A DNA stretch of 64,000 bases from Saprospiraceae bacterium (GCA_020437105.1 JAGQWR010000082.1:1-64000), one strand, 5' to 3'; positions 18,048-27,533 are shown, numbered from the stretch's first letter. Program-made: numbers and translations. Notes: generated by a model not told the origin, from the letters alone.

Positions 18048-19728
18048 TTTTTTCAATATCGGGAAATATAAGATTTGGCCTTATCTATTAGTCTGGACCC
18101 TGGTAAACCTGGTTCAGGCCAACTTTACGGAACTTTTTCATGACGAAGCGCACTACTGGATGTTTTCGCAACATTTGGCTTGGGGCTATTGGGATCATCC
18201 GCCGGCAGCGCCTGTTTTTATTTTTTTGGGAACGGTCCTGTTTCCAGGAGAAATGGGTGTTCGCCTATTTACAGTTTTAGCCAGCACGGCTACCATCTAT
18301 GTGCTTTATCGAGTTGTTCGTCCGGATCAATTGCCGCTTTTCTTTTCGCTACTCTTTTCGATTTTATTGATCCATATCGGTGGGTTTATGGCCTCTCCGG
18401 ATGTTTTCCTGCTTTTCTTCGCCGCTCTTTTTTTGCTTGTCCTGCGGCAATATTTAAAAGAAGATTCCTGGAAAACAGCCTTGTTATTGGGCTTGCTAAC
18501 CACTGGCTTAGCCTATAGTAAATACCACGGTGCTGTTTTTCTCCTCTTTCTCCTGATTCCCAATTGGCGACTCATAAAACGCCTTAGTTTCTGGTTAATT
18601 CCAGTTTTGGCAACGGTATTATTTCTTCCCCATTTGTATTGGCAGTACCGCTATGATTTTCCAACCTTTCGGTATCACCTGATAGATCGGGGAGCCGAAG
18701 TGTATGAATGGCACTTTGTTTGGGATTATTTAGGAGGTCAATTAGTAGTCTTTGGCCCAATTATTGGCATATTAATTTTGCTTAGTGCCTTTCGGCGAAA
18801 GCCGGCAGATTCTTTTGAAAGGAGTTTAAAATGGTGCATGTGTGGTATCCTGGGTTTCTTTTTGTATCGTAGTTTTTTTGAGAGGACAGAAGCAAACTGG
18901 ACTGCCACAGCACTATTGCCAGCCATTTATTTATCCTATCAATTTGTGGCCCTCCGAATAAATTGGCAGAAATGGGTCTTTCGATTAATGCTACCTTCTT
19001 TACTCCTCTGTGGAGGCTTACGCCTGTATTTTATGTGGGATTTTCTCCCGGGTAAAATGAATCCACGTAATGAGTTTCATGGCTGGGATCAATGGGCGGA
19101 AGACCTTTCAGAAGTCGCAGATACCCTGCCTATTGTTTTTTATAACAGCTATCGGAATCCGTCGAAATATCAATTTTATTCGAACAAAAAAGCCCATACC
19201 ATTAATGTTTGGAGCCATTCAGGAAATCAGTACGATTTACTCTGGGAGGAAGAAGAAAAATTGCAGGGGCAATCGGTTCTCCTGGTAAATGAATACCTGC
19301 CCAAGGGTATTCCAATTAACCCCGGCGGCTTGTGGAAAACCCGTTATTTGCGTGTCGAGGATTTTAGATCTTACAATCGATTACGGATCAAGATTTTGAA
19401 TCCGGTGGCAGAGATGGAACGAGGGAGTACACAGGAATTAGAAATAGTATTAAAAAACCCTACAACAAAGAAGGTAGATTTTTCGGAAAGTACTCGCCCT
19501 GTATATTTATATGCACACGTTTATGATGGCGAAAAGGTCATCGTAAAAAAACTTGCCATGCCAGGTAGTTTAAACAAGATCAACTTGGCACCGGGTGCAT
19601 CGGTGCATTTAAAAGTAACCTTGTTTGCTCCGGTAAGCCCTGGAAATTACCGCTACCGATTTACCTTGCATATAAAAGACTTACACAATGGCAGACAAGC
19701 AAATTTCTATAACCTTCTGGTGGATTGA
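18028..19728 (+). CDS. ArnT/PMT-type membrane glycosyltransferase (GT39/GT83-like)
   Basis: 566 aa from ATG 18028 (ATG 17986 would lie deeper inside lipA). About 10 membrane helices cover the first 350 residues. The periplasmic loop [23 protein letters not shown] carries the catalytic Asp-Glu of polyprenyl-phosphate-sugar transferases. A 200-residue soluble tail ends in a beta-sandwich-like region. It probably transfers a lipid-linked sugar to lipid A, a protein or a polysaccharide at the periplasmic face; acceptor unknown. It overlaps lipA by 20 bp and is convergent with the phosphatase gene. Confidence 0.85.
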   Translation: MPSAIFNFFNIGKYKIWPYLLVWTLVNLVQANFTELFHDEAHYWMFSQHLAWGYWDHPPAAPVFIFLGTVLFPGEMGVRLFTVLASTATIYVLYRVVRPDQLPLFFSLLFSILLIHIGGFMASPDVFLLFFAALFLLVLRQYLKEDSWKTALLLGLLTTGLAYSKYHGAVFLLFLLIPNWRLIKRLSFWLIPVLATVLFLPHLYWQYRYDFPTFRYHLIDRGAEVYEWHFVWDYLGGQLVVFGPIIGILILLSAFRRKPADSFERSLKWCMCGILGFFLYRSFFERTEANWTATALLPAIYLSYQFVALRINWQKWVFRLMLPSLLLCGGLRLYFMWDFLPGKMNPRNEFHGWDQWAEDLSEVADTLPIVFYNSYRNPSKYQFYSNKKAHTINVWSHSGNQYDLLWEEEEKLQGQSVLLVNEYLPKGIPINPGGLWKTRYLRVEDFRSYNRLRIKILNPVAEMERGSTQELEIVLKNPTTKKVDFSESTRPVYLYAHVYDGEKVIVKKLAMPGSLNKINLAPGASVHLKVTLFAPVSPGNYRYRFTLHIKDLHNGRQANFYNLLVD

Positions 19729-19735
19729 AATTGGT

Positions 19736-20863
19736 TTATTTTAGTTTATCAAACTGAAAAGCCAATCGCATTTTGTCATAAATAGCAGTGTTTTCGTAAA
19801 TGCCTGAAAATAGGTTGCTACCCGGACCAAAGGCAAAAACAGGAATCAGGCATCCGGTGTGGTATCCTGTAGTAAAGGCTGTAACCAGCGAATCCATAGT
19901 AGAGCCCGGGTTGATGGCATACCCACCTGTCTCATGGTCTGCGGTAACGATGACCAGCGTGTTACCATCTTTTTTTGCGAAGTCCATTACCGTACCAATA
20001 GCCCGGTCAAAATCAATCATTTCTGAAATAATATAATCGGAATCGTTCGCATGTCCTCCCCAGTCTATTTGAGATCCTTCGATCATTAAAAAAAATCCGT
20101 TTTCCGGACTTCTGGCTTGGAGAAATTCAATTCCACGTGCACTGGCACTAGTCAGGTAATCGCGCCCCGCGGCTGCAGGCAATGGAGCATCTAGTGCAGT
20201 TAAGTATCCAAAATTAAAAGCGGGATCCATGATAAGCGAATCATTAAAATCCTGCTGAAAGTAATCTGAAATTACATAGCCTTTTTCTTGTAGTTCTTCG
20301 ATGAGATTCCGATTATCCAATGTCCGTTGGTCAAAATATTTTTTGCCGCCGCCAATAAAGAGGTCCATGTCAGTTAGCAGCAGGTCGGCTGCAATTTCTT
20401 CATACATGGTTCGTGATTTTTGGTGTGCAAAGAAACAAGCTGGCGTAGCATGGAGGATTTTTGATGTTGCAATCAGACCCGTAGCCAATCCATGTGCTTC
20501 GGCATCCTCTAAAATAGTTTGAACAGCAATAGTATCTGCATTTACGCCGATCGCTCCGTTGTAGGTTTTTATTCCAGAGGCAAAGGCAACAGCTCCGGCA
20601 GCAGAGTCGGTAATTAGATCATTATACGAATAAGACTTATGCAGACCAATTACTGGAAATTCCTCCAAATGCAATTTGTTTCCATTCATATACATCCCCG
20701 CTGAAATTTGAGTCAACCCCATGCCATCGCCAATCATCAGGATGATGTTTTGTGGGGGGGTAAAGTCAGGCCAGGTTGACGTGCTATCAGTTAGTGCCGG
20801 GTTAGATTTTGGATTACAAGCCCAAAATCCAAACAGAGATAGAATTAGAATCTTAATTTTCAT
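19736..20863 (-). CDS. alkaline phosphatase, lipoprotein
   Basis: 375 aa. The lipobox GFWAC predicts a lipoprotein anchored at Cys16. The catalytic domain shows the metal-binding IGDGMGLTQ, the nucleophile serine in DSAAGAVAFASG, the SQIDWGGHAN metal site and VTADHETGGYA. This matches PhoA-type phosphatases that release phosphate from monoesters in the periplasm or at the surface. No Pho regulatory gene lies nearby. Confidence 0.93.
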   Translation of the reverse strand: MKIKILILSLFGFWACNPKSNPALTDSTSTWPDFTPPQNIILMIGDGMGLTQISAGMYMNGNKLHLEEFPVIGLHKSYSYNDLITDSAAGAVAFASGIKTYNGAIGVNADTIAVQTILEDAEAHGLATGLIATSKILHATPACFFAHQKSRTMYEEIAADLLLTDMDLFIGGGKKYFDQRTLDNRNLIEELQEKGYVISDYFQQDFNDSLIMDPAFNFGYLTALDAPLPAAAGRDYLTSASARGIEFLQARSPENGFFLMIEGSQIDWGGHANDSDYIISEMIDFDRAIGTVMDFAKKDGNTLVIVTADHETGGYAINPGSTMDSLVTAFTTGYHTGCLIPVFAFGPGSNLFSGIYENTAIYDKMRLAFQFDKLK

Positions 20864-20891
20864 ACTGACAGATTTGCCCTAAAATTAGACA

Positions 20892-21986
20892 TCAAAGTAA
20901 TAATAAACGGTTTCCAGGTGCGGATTTAATAATTCCTTTAAATTCCAGCTGCAAAACGAGGGTTGATAAACTGCTTGGAGGAAGTTGAAGCTGAAATGCA
21001 AGTTGATCAAAATCCATGACTTCGTTGGATCGAAGTAAGTCTATCACTAAGCGTTCTTCTTCATTCAAATCTTCAAACATACTGGTTTGAACGGGGATGG
21101 GAGGCTTGTTGTCCCAACCTAATACATACCCCACGTCGGTTGCCTTTTCCAGCAGAGCTGCTTGATGTGTTTTGATCAAAAAATTACAACCACTTGAGGT
21201 CGGGTCGGTTGTTCTGCCCGGCAAGGCAAATACATCTTTATGGTATTGGTTGGCAAATTCAGCTGTTATTAAAGAGCCTCCGGTTTGTGCCGATTCTATA
21301 ACGATCAGGGCATCACAAAATGCAGCTACGATGCGATTTCGCATCGGGAAGTTTTCCCGATCCGGAATTGTATTACTGGGGAATTCCGACAGTAAGCCGC
21401 CATCTTCCATCATCTCCAGGGCTGATTTTTTATGCTGGAATGGGTATATTCTGTCAAGGCCGTGTCCTAAAACAGCAATGGTGGGGCATTTTTCCCGGAG
21501 TGCAGCCCGGTGTGCCTGAATGTCAATACCGTAGGCTAATCCGCTAACAATCGTTGGCTGATAAACGACCAGGTCTGCAACGAGTTCTGCACATTTTGCT
21601 AATCCATAAGGTGAAGCTTTCCGGGTGCCTATAATACCGATAGTCCTTCCGGGGTTTAGGTTCCCATTTCCTTTAAAGTACAAGAGAATCGGACTGTCTT
21701 CATATTGTTTTAGTCGTTGTGGGTAGCTCTTGTCCAGGAAAAAATGAGTAGAGATTTGGTGCTTTTTAATAAATTCGAGCTCTCGTTTGGCTGGGTCGAA
21801 GTTTTTTGCCGACTGGATGAGGTCTGCAACATGCCGTCCAAGGGATGGAATGCTGAGCAGGCTTTTTCTGGAGGCCTGAAAAACGGCTTCTACTCCTCCA
21901 CAATAACTGATTAACTTTTTTGCAGTTCTTGGCCCAATACCCGAAATTTGAGTCAAGGCAATTTGAAAAAGAAGATCCTTAGACAT
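20892..21986 (-). CDS. dprA: DNA-processing protein DprA/Smf
   Basis: 364 aa. It binds single-stranded DNA and loads RecA during natural transformation. A helix-hairpin-helix region at the N-terminus (ISGIGPRTAKKLI) is followed by the Rossmann-like core with GIIGTRKASPYG, VSGLAYGIDIQAHRAAL and the FPMRNRIVAAFCDALIVIES segment. A C-terminal winged helix (about 295-364) completes the Bacteroidota form. It starts 115 bp from the divergent SH3b gene. Confidence 0.95.
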   Translation of the reverse strand: MSKDLLFQIALTQISGIGPRTAKKLISYCGGVEAVFQASRKSLLSIPSLGRHVADLIQSAKNFDPAKRELEFIKKHQISTHFFLDKSYPQRLKQYEDSPILLYFKGNGNLNPGRTIGIIGTRKASPYGLAKCAELVADLVVYQPTIVSGLAYGIDIQAHRAALREKCPTIAVLGHGLDRIYPFQHKKSALEMMEDGGLLSEFPSNTIPDRENFPMRNRIVAAFCDALIVIESAQTGGSLITAEFANQYHKDVFALPGRTTDPTSSGCNFLIKTHQAALLEKATDVGYVLGWDNKPPIPVQTSMFEDLNEEERLVIDLLRSNEVMDFDQLAFQLQLPPSSLSTLVLQLEFKGIIKSAPGNRLLLL

Positions 21987-22044
21987 TTTAATCGCATACT
22001 TTTCGTTAATGGAATATTCCGTTTTACAGGTCTGATAACTTCAA

Positions 22045-22061
22045 ACCGTAAAAAATACGGT
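22045..22061. other. small hairpin in the dprA/SH3b divergent region
   Basis: ACCGTA and TACGGT (6 bp) flank an AAAAA loop, 40 bp before the SH3b start. No T tract follows. It could be a leader hairpin or an operator. Confidence 0.35.
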
Positions 22062-22101
22062 CGAAAGCTAATTGCCTGTACGAAAAGCCAAAGAGCCAAT
22101 T

Positions 22102-22611
22102 ATGAGTAAGGAAAAATCAAAAGGAATACTGTCGTCGGTCGAATTTATCATTATTCTGGTTTTTTTCATAGCTTTTCTTACCTGGGTTTTTCCGAAATGC
22201 CAGGGAGACCAGGATCCGCTTCCCCAACCACAAACTTCTGCAGACAGTCTGGCTGCCTTACAGCATGTGCTGGATTCGATCCAGGCTGCAACTGCACCGG
22301 CCACTGAGGTTCAGCAACCACAGACACCCGAAGTGCGTACTGAGGTGGTAAGCCGCTTATATGTAACCATTGATGGACTCAAGGTTCGGAAAGAACCAAA
22401 TCTAAAAAGCGACATGGTGGTGCAGCTACCGCTTTTTGAAGAGGTTTATTTTATGGATGAGGTGACAGATTTCACGGAAGAAATCAGCCTCGGCTACGAA
22501 GTTGCCAATGAGCCTTGGGTGAAAATTCGGACCAAAAAAGGGCATGAAGGTTGGGTTTATGGTGCAGGAATAAATTATTACAAACAGAAACGCAAAGGTG
22601 TTTTAGAGTAA
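22102..22611 (+). CDS. membrane-anchored SH3b-domain protein
   Basis: 169 aa from ATG 22102 (the frame is open to a TTG at 22072, but the ATG gives the natural N-terminus MSKEKSKGILSS). One membrane helix (about 12-32, FIIILVFFIAFLTWVF) is followed by a Pro/Gln/Thr-rich linker. A bacterial SH3 domain (about 85-165) begins VTIDGLKVRKEPNLKS and ends GHEGWVYGAGINYY. It probably binds peptidoglycan. It abuts, tail to tail, the GH73-like gene, within a run of cell-wall genes. Confidence 0.78.
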   Translation: MSKEKSKGILSSVEFIIILVFFIAFLTWVFPKCQGDQDPLPQPQTSADSLAALQHVLDSIQAATAPATEVQQPQTPEVRTEVVSRLYVTIDGLKVRKEPNLKSDMVVQLPLFEEVYFMDEVTDFTEEISLGYEVANEPWVKIRTKKGHEGWVYGAGINYYKQKRKGVLE

Positions 22612-23334
22612 CTATTTACTGTCTAACTCATATAATTGGAAGGTCGAAATGATCTCTAATAAGGTTTCTTCTAATTTTGGTTCTGTTGAAATATGATGCC
22701 GGTCAAGCAAGGCTGCCCAAGCCTGATAATTGTCGGAGCGCGGTAATGCTGCGCTTCCAAAGTCGAATGTGGCCAAGTATTGACTGTGGTCTCTAAAACT
22801 GCTCCAGGCATTATCATAGGAACGTAATTTTAATCCACTTATACTTTTCACCGGACCGCTCCAGGTGGGATCGGCAGCCAGATTAAAATGATTGTTGGCC
22901 GTGGTGGCAGCATTTGATTTGCCAGCCGTGCTGTGTAATAATGCACTAGCCAGAATAATGGAGGAAGGGATGCCGTATTTTTTTCGTTCACTAATTGCTA
23001 CCTGCGCAAAGCGTCTTAAATAAGCCATCTTATCATCCGTGCTTATGGCTTTTAATTTGTCTCTTAAATAAACTTCCGTCGGGTTTCCAAAAGAGGGAAG
23101 TGTTAGCCGGTCAAATAGATTAGCAGAAGCACTGGCTGTGCCTGGCTGCGCATCTGTCATTTGCTCTTCTGGCGCATGTGATGTAACCGGTGGGGCCGAT
23201 GGTGCACCCGGAGCACTCATGTTTATCTGAAAACTTAAATCTTTTTGGAAAAAGATGTAAATCAATAACCCGATACATAAAAGCTTGAACCAGTTGCGAC
23301 GTAAGAATGGAAGCGGATTTGATTGCATGATCAA
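22612..23334 (-). CDS. membrane-anchored GH73-like protein lacking the catalytic Glu
   Basis: 240 aa. ATG 23328 (third codon) is an equally good start. An N-terminal signal-anchor helix (LLCIGLLIYIFF) is followed by an Ala/Pro-rich linker and a glucosaminidase-fold domain (about 95-240). The helix SIILASALLHSTAGKS aligns with SIILAQAIVESEFGTS of the true GH73 protein at 37976, but the catalytic Glu is replaced by His134. The downstream NNHFNL motif is retained. It is therefore probably a binding or regulatory pseudoenzyme in the periplasm. It is driven by a consensus promoter containing a palindrome. Confidence 0.8.
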   Translation of the reverse strand: MIMQSNPLPFLRRNWFKLLCIGLLIYIFFQKDLSFQINMSAPGAPSAPPVTSHAPEEQMTDAQPGTASASANLFDRLTLPSFGNPTEVYLRDKLKAISTDDKMAYLRRFAQVAISERKKYGIPSSIILASALLHSTAGKSNAATTANNHFNLAADPTWSGPVKSISGLKLRSYDNAWSSFRDHSQYLATFDFGSAALPRSDNYQAWAALLDRHHISTEPKLEETLLEIISTFQLYELDSK

Positions 23335-23356
23335 CTATTTGTTTACAGTTACAAAT

Positions 23357-23388
23357 CAAAAATAAACAAATTGTTTATACAATGCAAA
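23357..23388 (-). promoter_or_regulatory. promoter with embedded palindrome for the GH73-like gene
   Basis: On the minus strand, TTTG (23385-23388), a 20-nt spacer and TATTTTTG (23357-23364) match the Bacteroidota consensus. A perfect 15-bp palindrome, TAAACAAATTGTTTA (23363-23377), lies between the two boxes, where a repressor would block RNA polymerase. Leader about 18 nt. Confidence 0.65.
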
Positions 23389-23513
23389 CATTTTGTTTTA
23401 AAAAGTTTTGTGTGTATGGAAAAGTAGGAAATAACCAGATGTAGCTTATTTCACGTAAAGTCGCAGTGATTAACCGCTCTCCCCAAACCATGGAATGGAT
23501 TTTCCCCGAGGTA

Positions 23514-23549
23514 GTTTGAGTTTGAGTTTGAGTTTGAGTTTGAGTTTGT
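23514..23549. repeat. hexanucleotide tandem repeat (GTTTGA)n
   Basis: Five perfect copies of GTTTGA (23514-23543) plus a sixth, imperfect copy (GTTTGT), in the gap between the NlpC/P60 stop and the GH73-like promoter. Such arrays change copy number by slippage. It lies 126 bp beyond the -33 box and not in a coding frame. Confidence 0.9.
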
Positions 23550-23608
23550 TCGCAGAGCCGCAGAACATCTCCCCAATCTGCGTAGCAGAGTCTCCCTGCC
23601 GAAGTGCT

Positions 23609-24721
23609 CTAAAACAGCCGTTTGGCCCGAACAAAAGAAGCTACCCGCTCTGGTGTATAATCTGGTTGATCAGCGATTAGACTTTGAATTTTAATTTCTC
23701 CGGCTGAATGGATGATGCGGCCATTTCCCATGTAAATGGCTACGTGCGTAATACGTTCCTTTTGTTCCGGACCAGCTTTTCTGCCAAAGAACAGCAGGTC
23801 GCCGGGCAGCAAGCCGGCCCAGGTGCTTGTATCTGTCGGGATTTCCACTCCGGTATGCACCTGTTGGGATGCATCCCGGGGAAGGATCATACCATTGCGA
23901 TAATAGACTTCTTTCGTAAAGCCGCTGCAATCCATACCCTTGCCTGAGGTACCTCCCCAGAGATAGGGTCTGCCTAATAATTTTTGGGCTTCAGACAGAA
24001 TATGTTCTGCATCGCGTTTGGTTTGTTGGGCTTCCCACCATTCGCCAAAAGGCATAATATCTGAACTGGAGACATAACCTGTTTTACCATCCGGAAGTTG
24101 CACATGCGTAAATTCAGAACCTGCTTCCAGAATGACAAAAATGTTGCCCATGAGGAGGTCGCTTACCGGCGTCGATTCTCTGTCGGCAGCAGCCCATACA
24201 AAGCCAAACTCCGGAAGAAAAACAGCCTTTGAAGCTTGTTCGTATTTAGCGGACTCCTCCGGGTCAGCAAACATATAAAATCCACCCGGATCCAGCCAGC
24301 CCAGGTAATCGTCCGGGGTTTGGACCCGAAACCAGCCGTAAGCTTCATCATATATTCTAAGTGGCTGGCCCATAGTTGACTGGGTTGACAGTTCAGCCGA
24401 ATGTTTTGGATAGGAGCGGATATTACAAACAGACAGGGATACAAGTCCCTGTCTGGCTGTTAATAGGATTAAGCTGTCTGTGTAGGAGAGATCCAGACTG
24501 TCAAGCAGCTGAATAAAATGCTCTTTTGCTGCCGGGATATTTGTGCAGCCTCGTAGCACAACCGGATTTCCCGGGATCGCCTCTACTTCCCAGATAGCAA
24601 CCCGCTTATCTGGAACAAAAGCCTGTTTTACTTGCTCAATTGCTGTTGTGTATTGGCTTGTATCCGGTTGGCAGGCCAACAGTTGGATCCCAAATAAAAA
24701 CAAAAGCAGCTTCCGGATCAT
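23609..24721 (-). CDS. NlpC/P60 peptidoglycan endopeptidase, lipoprotein with SH3b domains
   Basis: 370 aa. The lipobox QLLAC (Cys17) predicts a lipoprotein. Two SH3b-like domains (about 100-240; IYDEAYGWFRVQTPDDYLGW and LPDGKTGYVSSSD) precede the NlpC/P60 domain (about 245-368). That domain carries the catalytic Cys in GKGMDCSGFT, the His in ERITHVAIYMGNG and a third polar residue in RIIHSAG. It cleaves peptide bonds in murein stems. The start overlaps the amidase stop by 4 bp (ATGA), so the two are translationally coupled. Confidence 0.92.
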   Translation of the reverse strand: MIRKLLLFLFGIQLLACQPDTSQYTTAIEQVKQAFVPDKRVAIWEVEAIPGNPVVLRGCTNIPAAKEHFIQLLDSLDLSYTDSLILLTARQGLVSLSVCNIRSYPKHSAELSTQSTMGQPLRIYDEAYGWFRVQTPDDYLGWLDPGGFYMFADPEESAKYEQASKAVFLPEFGFVWAAADRESTPVSDLLMGNIFVILEAGSEFTHVQLPDGKTGYVSSSDIMPFGEWWEAQQTKRDAEHILSEAQKLLGRPYLWGGTSGKGMDCSGFTKEVYYRNGMILPRDASQQVHTGVEIPTDTSTWAGLLPGDLLFFGRKAGPEQKERITHVAIYMGNGRIIHSAGEIKIQSLIADQPDYTPERVASFVRAKRLF

Positions 24722-26295
24722 TGTTTTATGCTTTTCAAAACGAGGCTTTGGCCATCGGCTTCCAAACGGATAAAGTAAACGCCGGAACTCAGGTCACTTA
24801 GATCCCAGGTTTGTTGTAAGTCCAGATGTTGTTTGTCAAATGTACCCAAATCACGAATCATTCGGCCATCAACTGCCAGCAATTGCATGTGTATAATTCC
24901 GGTGTAGGAATCACTTAACTGGATTTGCAGGCTTTCGCCGAAAGGCGTAGGTGATAATAGCACAAATTCCGGATTCCATTGGGTACCCACAGATACACCA
25001 ATAGTCGAAACAAAGGCTTCATTACTGAAATTTCCATTACCCTGTGGCCCAAAACCACGTACCCGGTAGTAATAATTGCCGGGGACCAGGTTATTGTCTG
25101 TAAAATCGAGTGTACTCGAATTGACCGATCCGATCCACTGAAAATTATTCGCAGTTTCGGAAGAACGCTCCAACTCATAGCCTGTTCCGGCATCGCTGGT
25201 TTCTGTCCATTCCAATAATACACTGGTATTGCTGAGGGCTGTCGCCGAAAGATCAATCGGGGCAGCAACTTCAATACAACCGGCATCAATAAAATCTTTT
25301 ACGCTTTGGCGAAGAGCTGGAAATTCAGGATAAAATTGATCCCCAGGACATGCGGTACTACAACCATCACGGTGACCACTGATATAGTAAAGACTTAATC
25401 CGGAACCTTCATGAAAGCCAAAGTCGGTTGGATCAACACCCAACTCACAGGTACGCCAGCCCAGAAATTTTCGCAAAAGTGAGAGGGAAGCTCCGGAGGG
25501 AAATACCGTCTGAAAATTTCCCATCATGCAAAGACCGGTTGTGTTTGGGTTTTGTCCGCAAAAATGTGCGCCTTGCAAGCCATCCGGACGACCTTCGTAA
25601 AGCACCCCATTTGGATCGACCAGCCAGTTGTACCCAATATCGTCCCAACCATTAGAGTTGACGTGATAATCCCAAATACTACGCACTACTGCCGCCCAGT
25701 CGGAGGAGGCATTTACCCCGGCAGAATGGTGAATAATAATATGTGTTACAGTTGTTGGCTCAGGAGTAGAGTCAACCGGACAATCACCGGAAGGACACCA
25801 ATCCAGGCGCCCTTGATATTCGGGTTGCGGACAAGGACAACTTCTGCTAACCGGATTATCCGACACTCCCTCACCAGCTATTGTTTTCCCGGGGTTGTAT
25901 AAGTGTAGGTAGCCACTTTGAAAGTTGATTCCGGAGCCATCAAAGGCGAGCTCTACAAGCTGCGTTCCGGCAGGCAGAAAAAAGAGGGAGCTGATATATT
26001 TTGGGGCTTCAAAAGTGGCATGGGGATCTGGAGAAAGCGTTTGCCATTCAGACCAGTTGCCTGCATCATCCTGGGATCTAAGGCGCGGAGTTCCGGGGAG
26101 TTCATCTGTTTCCCAAACCAGCGAACTGGCAATAAAGGGAGCTGGACTGTCCAGCAAAATTGCTTGTTGTTGAGTGAGAGTGCCAGGCGTAAATTCGAGA
26201 ACCTGACGATTGTTTTCGGCATGTTGGGCATAGCTGGCAGACGATAGTAATACCAGAAGGCATATCCAGCTAAAAGAAAGCATTTTGCGTATCAT
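24718..26295 (-). CDS. secreted PGRP-type N-acetylmuramoyl-L-alanine amidase with T9SS sorting domain
   Basis: 525 aa. A signal peptide (to about residue 23) is followed by a beta-rich region and then an amidase_2/PGRP domain (about 180-340). Zinc ligands are in IIHHSAG and in GHRDGCSTAC, with the His-to-Cys spacing (8) expected for PGRPs. A fibronectin type III domain (about 345-430) and a T9SS type A tail (LLSPTPFGESLQIQLSD to the end) follow. It should be exported past the outer membrane, so it probably attacks peptidoglycan of other cells or shed wall. Coupled to the NlpC/P60 gene. Confidence 0.9.
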   Translation of the reverse strand: MIRKMLSFSWICLLVLLSSASYAQHAENNRQVLEFTPGTLTQQQAILLDSPAPFIASSLVWETDELPGTPRLRSQDDAGNWSEWQTLSPDPHATFEAPKYISSLFFLPAGTQLVELAFDGSGINFQSGYLHLYNPGKTIAGEGVSDNPVSRSCPCPQPEYQGRLDWCPSGDCPVDSTPEPTTVTHIIIHHSAGVNASSDWAAVVRSIWDYHVNSNGWDDIGYNWLVDPNGVLYEGRPDGLQGAHFCGQNPNTTGLCMMGNFQTVFPSGASLSLLRKFLGWRTCELGVDPTDFGFHEGSGLSLYYISGHRDGCSTACPGDQFYPEFPALRQSVKDFIDAGCIEVAAPIDLSATALSNTSVLLEWTETSDAGTGYELERSSETANNFQWIGSVNSSTLDFTDNNLVPGNYYYRVRGFGPQGNGNFSNEAFVSTIGVSVGTQWNPEFVLLSPTPFGESLQIQLSDSYTGIIHMQLLAVDGRMIRDLGTFDKQHLDLQQTWDLSDLSSGVYFIRLEADGQSLVLKSIKQ

Positions 26296-26431
26296 AAAAT
26301 TGTAGGTTGGATTTGTACGAAGGTATAAAAGTTTTACCCTGTCGGGAACGCAGGATAAGTTAAGAAGCCTATATTCAGCAAGCTGATAGAAGCAATTGTC
26401 GGGTTAAAAACAAGTTTGAGGGCTGATCTGT

Positions 26432-27502
26432 TCAGACTTCTTCCTGCGCACGCATTTTTTCGGCGTTTTCGGCAACCTGTAGCGATTCGATGACACCTTC
26501 TAACTGACCTTCCATGATTTTGTCCAAATTGTAGAGCGTTAGGTTGATCCGATGGTCGGTCACCCTGTTTTGCGGGTAGTTGTAGGTGCGGATTTTTCCG
26601 GAGCGGTCGCCGGTACCCACAAGCGAACGGCGAGCAGCAGCTACCTTACTTTCATGCTCTTCCCGTTGCGAATCGTAAATTTTTTGATACAGGCGTGTTA
26701 AGGCGATTTCCCGGTTTTTAATTTGCGAACGGCCATCGGTACTTTCTGCTACAATGCCCGTCGGTAAGTGAGTAAAGCGCACACCGGATTCCGTTTTATT
26801 TACGTGCTGACCACCGGCACCACTGGATCGGAATGTATCTGTTTTCAGATCAGATTTGAGGATATTGACATCCTCCATTTCCAGTTTCGGCATGACAACA
26901 ACAGTTGCAGCAGAGGTGTGAACCCGTCCTTGTGATTCAGTTTTTGGTACTCGTTGTACCCGGTGGGCCCCGGATTCAAATTTGAGACGGCCATATACAT
27001 CCTTCCCGGACACTTCCAGAACGATTTTACTATAGCCACCAACTGTTCCTTCGTTAATCAGGACGGCCTCTGTTTTCCAACCCTGATTGTCGAAGTATTT
27101 GGCATACATCCGATAGAGATCACCGGCGAAAATACTGGCTTCGTCGCCTCCGGTACCGGACCGGATTTCAAAAATAACGTCTTTGGTATCTTCCGGGTCT
27201 TTAGGAATGAGCAGGACCTTGATCCGTTCTTCAAGTTTTTCCTTTTGGGGCAGGAGTTCTTCTAATTCCTGGTTTGCCATTTCCCGCATATCCGGATCAC
27301 TTTCCTGGAGCATTTCTCTGGAAGTCTGGATGTTGCCGATGATATCCTTATACTCCAAATAGGCTTCTACAATCTCTTCCAGATCTTTGTACTCTTTGCT
27401 GATTGAGGTGTAGCGATCCATATCGGAAAGCACCTCGGGGTCAGACATCTGTTCCTGAAGGTAATTGTAGCGTTCGTATATGGCATGCAGTTTATCGAGC
27501 AT
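26432..27502 (-). CDS. prfA: peptide chain release factor 1
   Basis: 356 aa. It reads UAA and UAG stop codons and triggers peptide release. The GGQ motif is in SSGAGGQHVNKTESGVR (about residue 230), and the C-terminal IRTYNYPQNRVTDHR is typical of RF1 rather than RF2. Full length. A -7 box, TACCTTTG, lies 24 bp upstream. Confidence 0.96.
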   Translation of the reverse strand: MLDKLHAIYERYNYLQEQMSDPEVLSDMDRYTSISKEYKDLEEIVEAYLEYKDIIGNIQTSREMLQESDPDMREMANQELEELLPQKEKLEERIKVLLIPKDPEDTKDVIFEIRSGTGGDEASIFAGDLYRMYAKYFDNQGWKTEAVLINEGTVGGYSKIVLEVSGKDVYGRLKFESGAHRVQRVPKTESQGRVHTSAATVVVMPKLEMEDVNILKSDLKTDTFRSSGAGGQHVNKTESGVRFTHLPTGIVAESTDGRSQIKNREIALTRLYQKIYDSQREEHESKVAAARRSLVGTGDRSGKIRTYNYPQNRVTDHRINLTLYNLDKIMEGQLEGVIESLQVAENAEKMRAQEEV

Positions 27503-27525
27503 TCTATGGCTATTGGTTGAGACAG

Positions 27526-27533
27526 CAAAGGTA
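27526..27533 (-). promoter_or_regulatory. -7 box of the prfA promoter
   Basis: TACCTTTG on the minus strand matches TAnnTTTG. The predicted start is about 20 nt before the prfA ATG. No clear -33 TTTG was found. Confidence 0.5.

Noticed and set aside
23514..23549. Possible CRISPR array
   Set aside because: The units are 6 bp with no spacers and no cas genes nearby; it is a microsatellite.
23495..23680. 61-aa frame reading SLSLSLSL
   Set aside because: Produced by the GTTTGA repeat and the antisense of the NlpC/P60 end; not a plausible protein.
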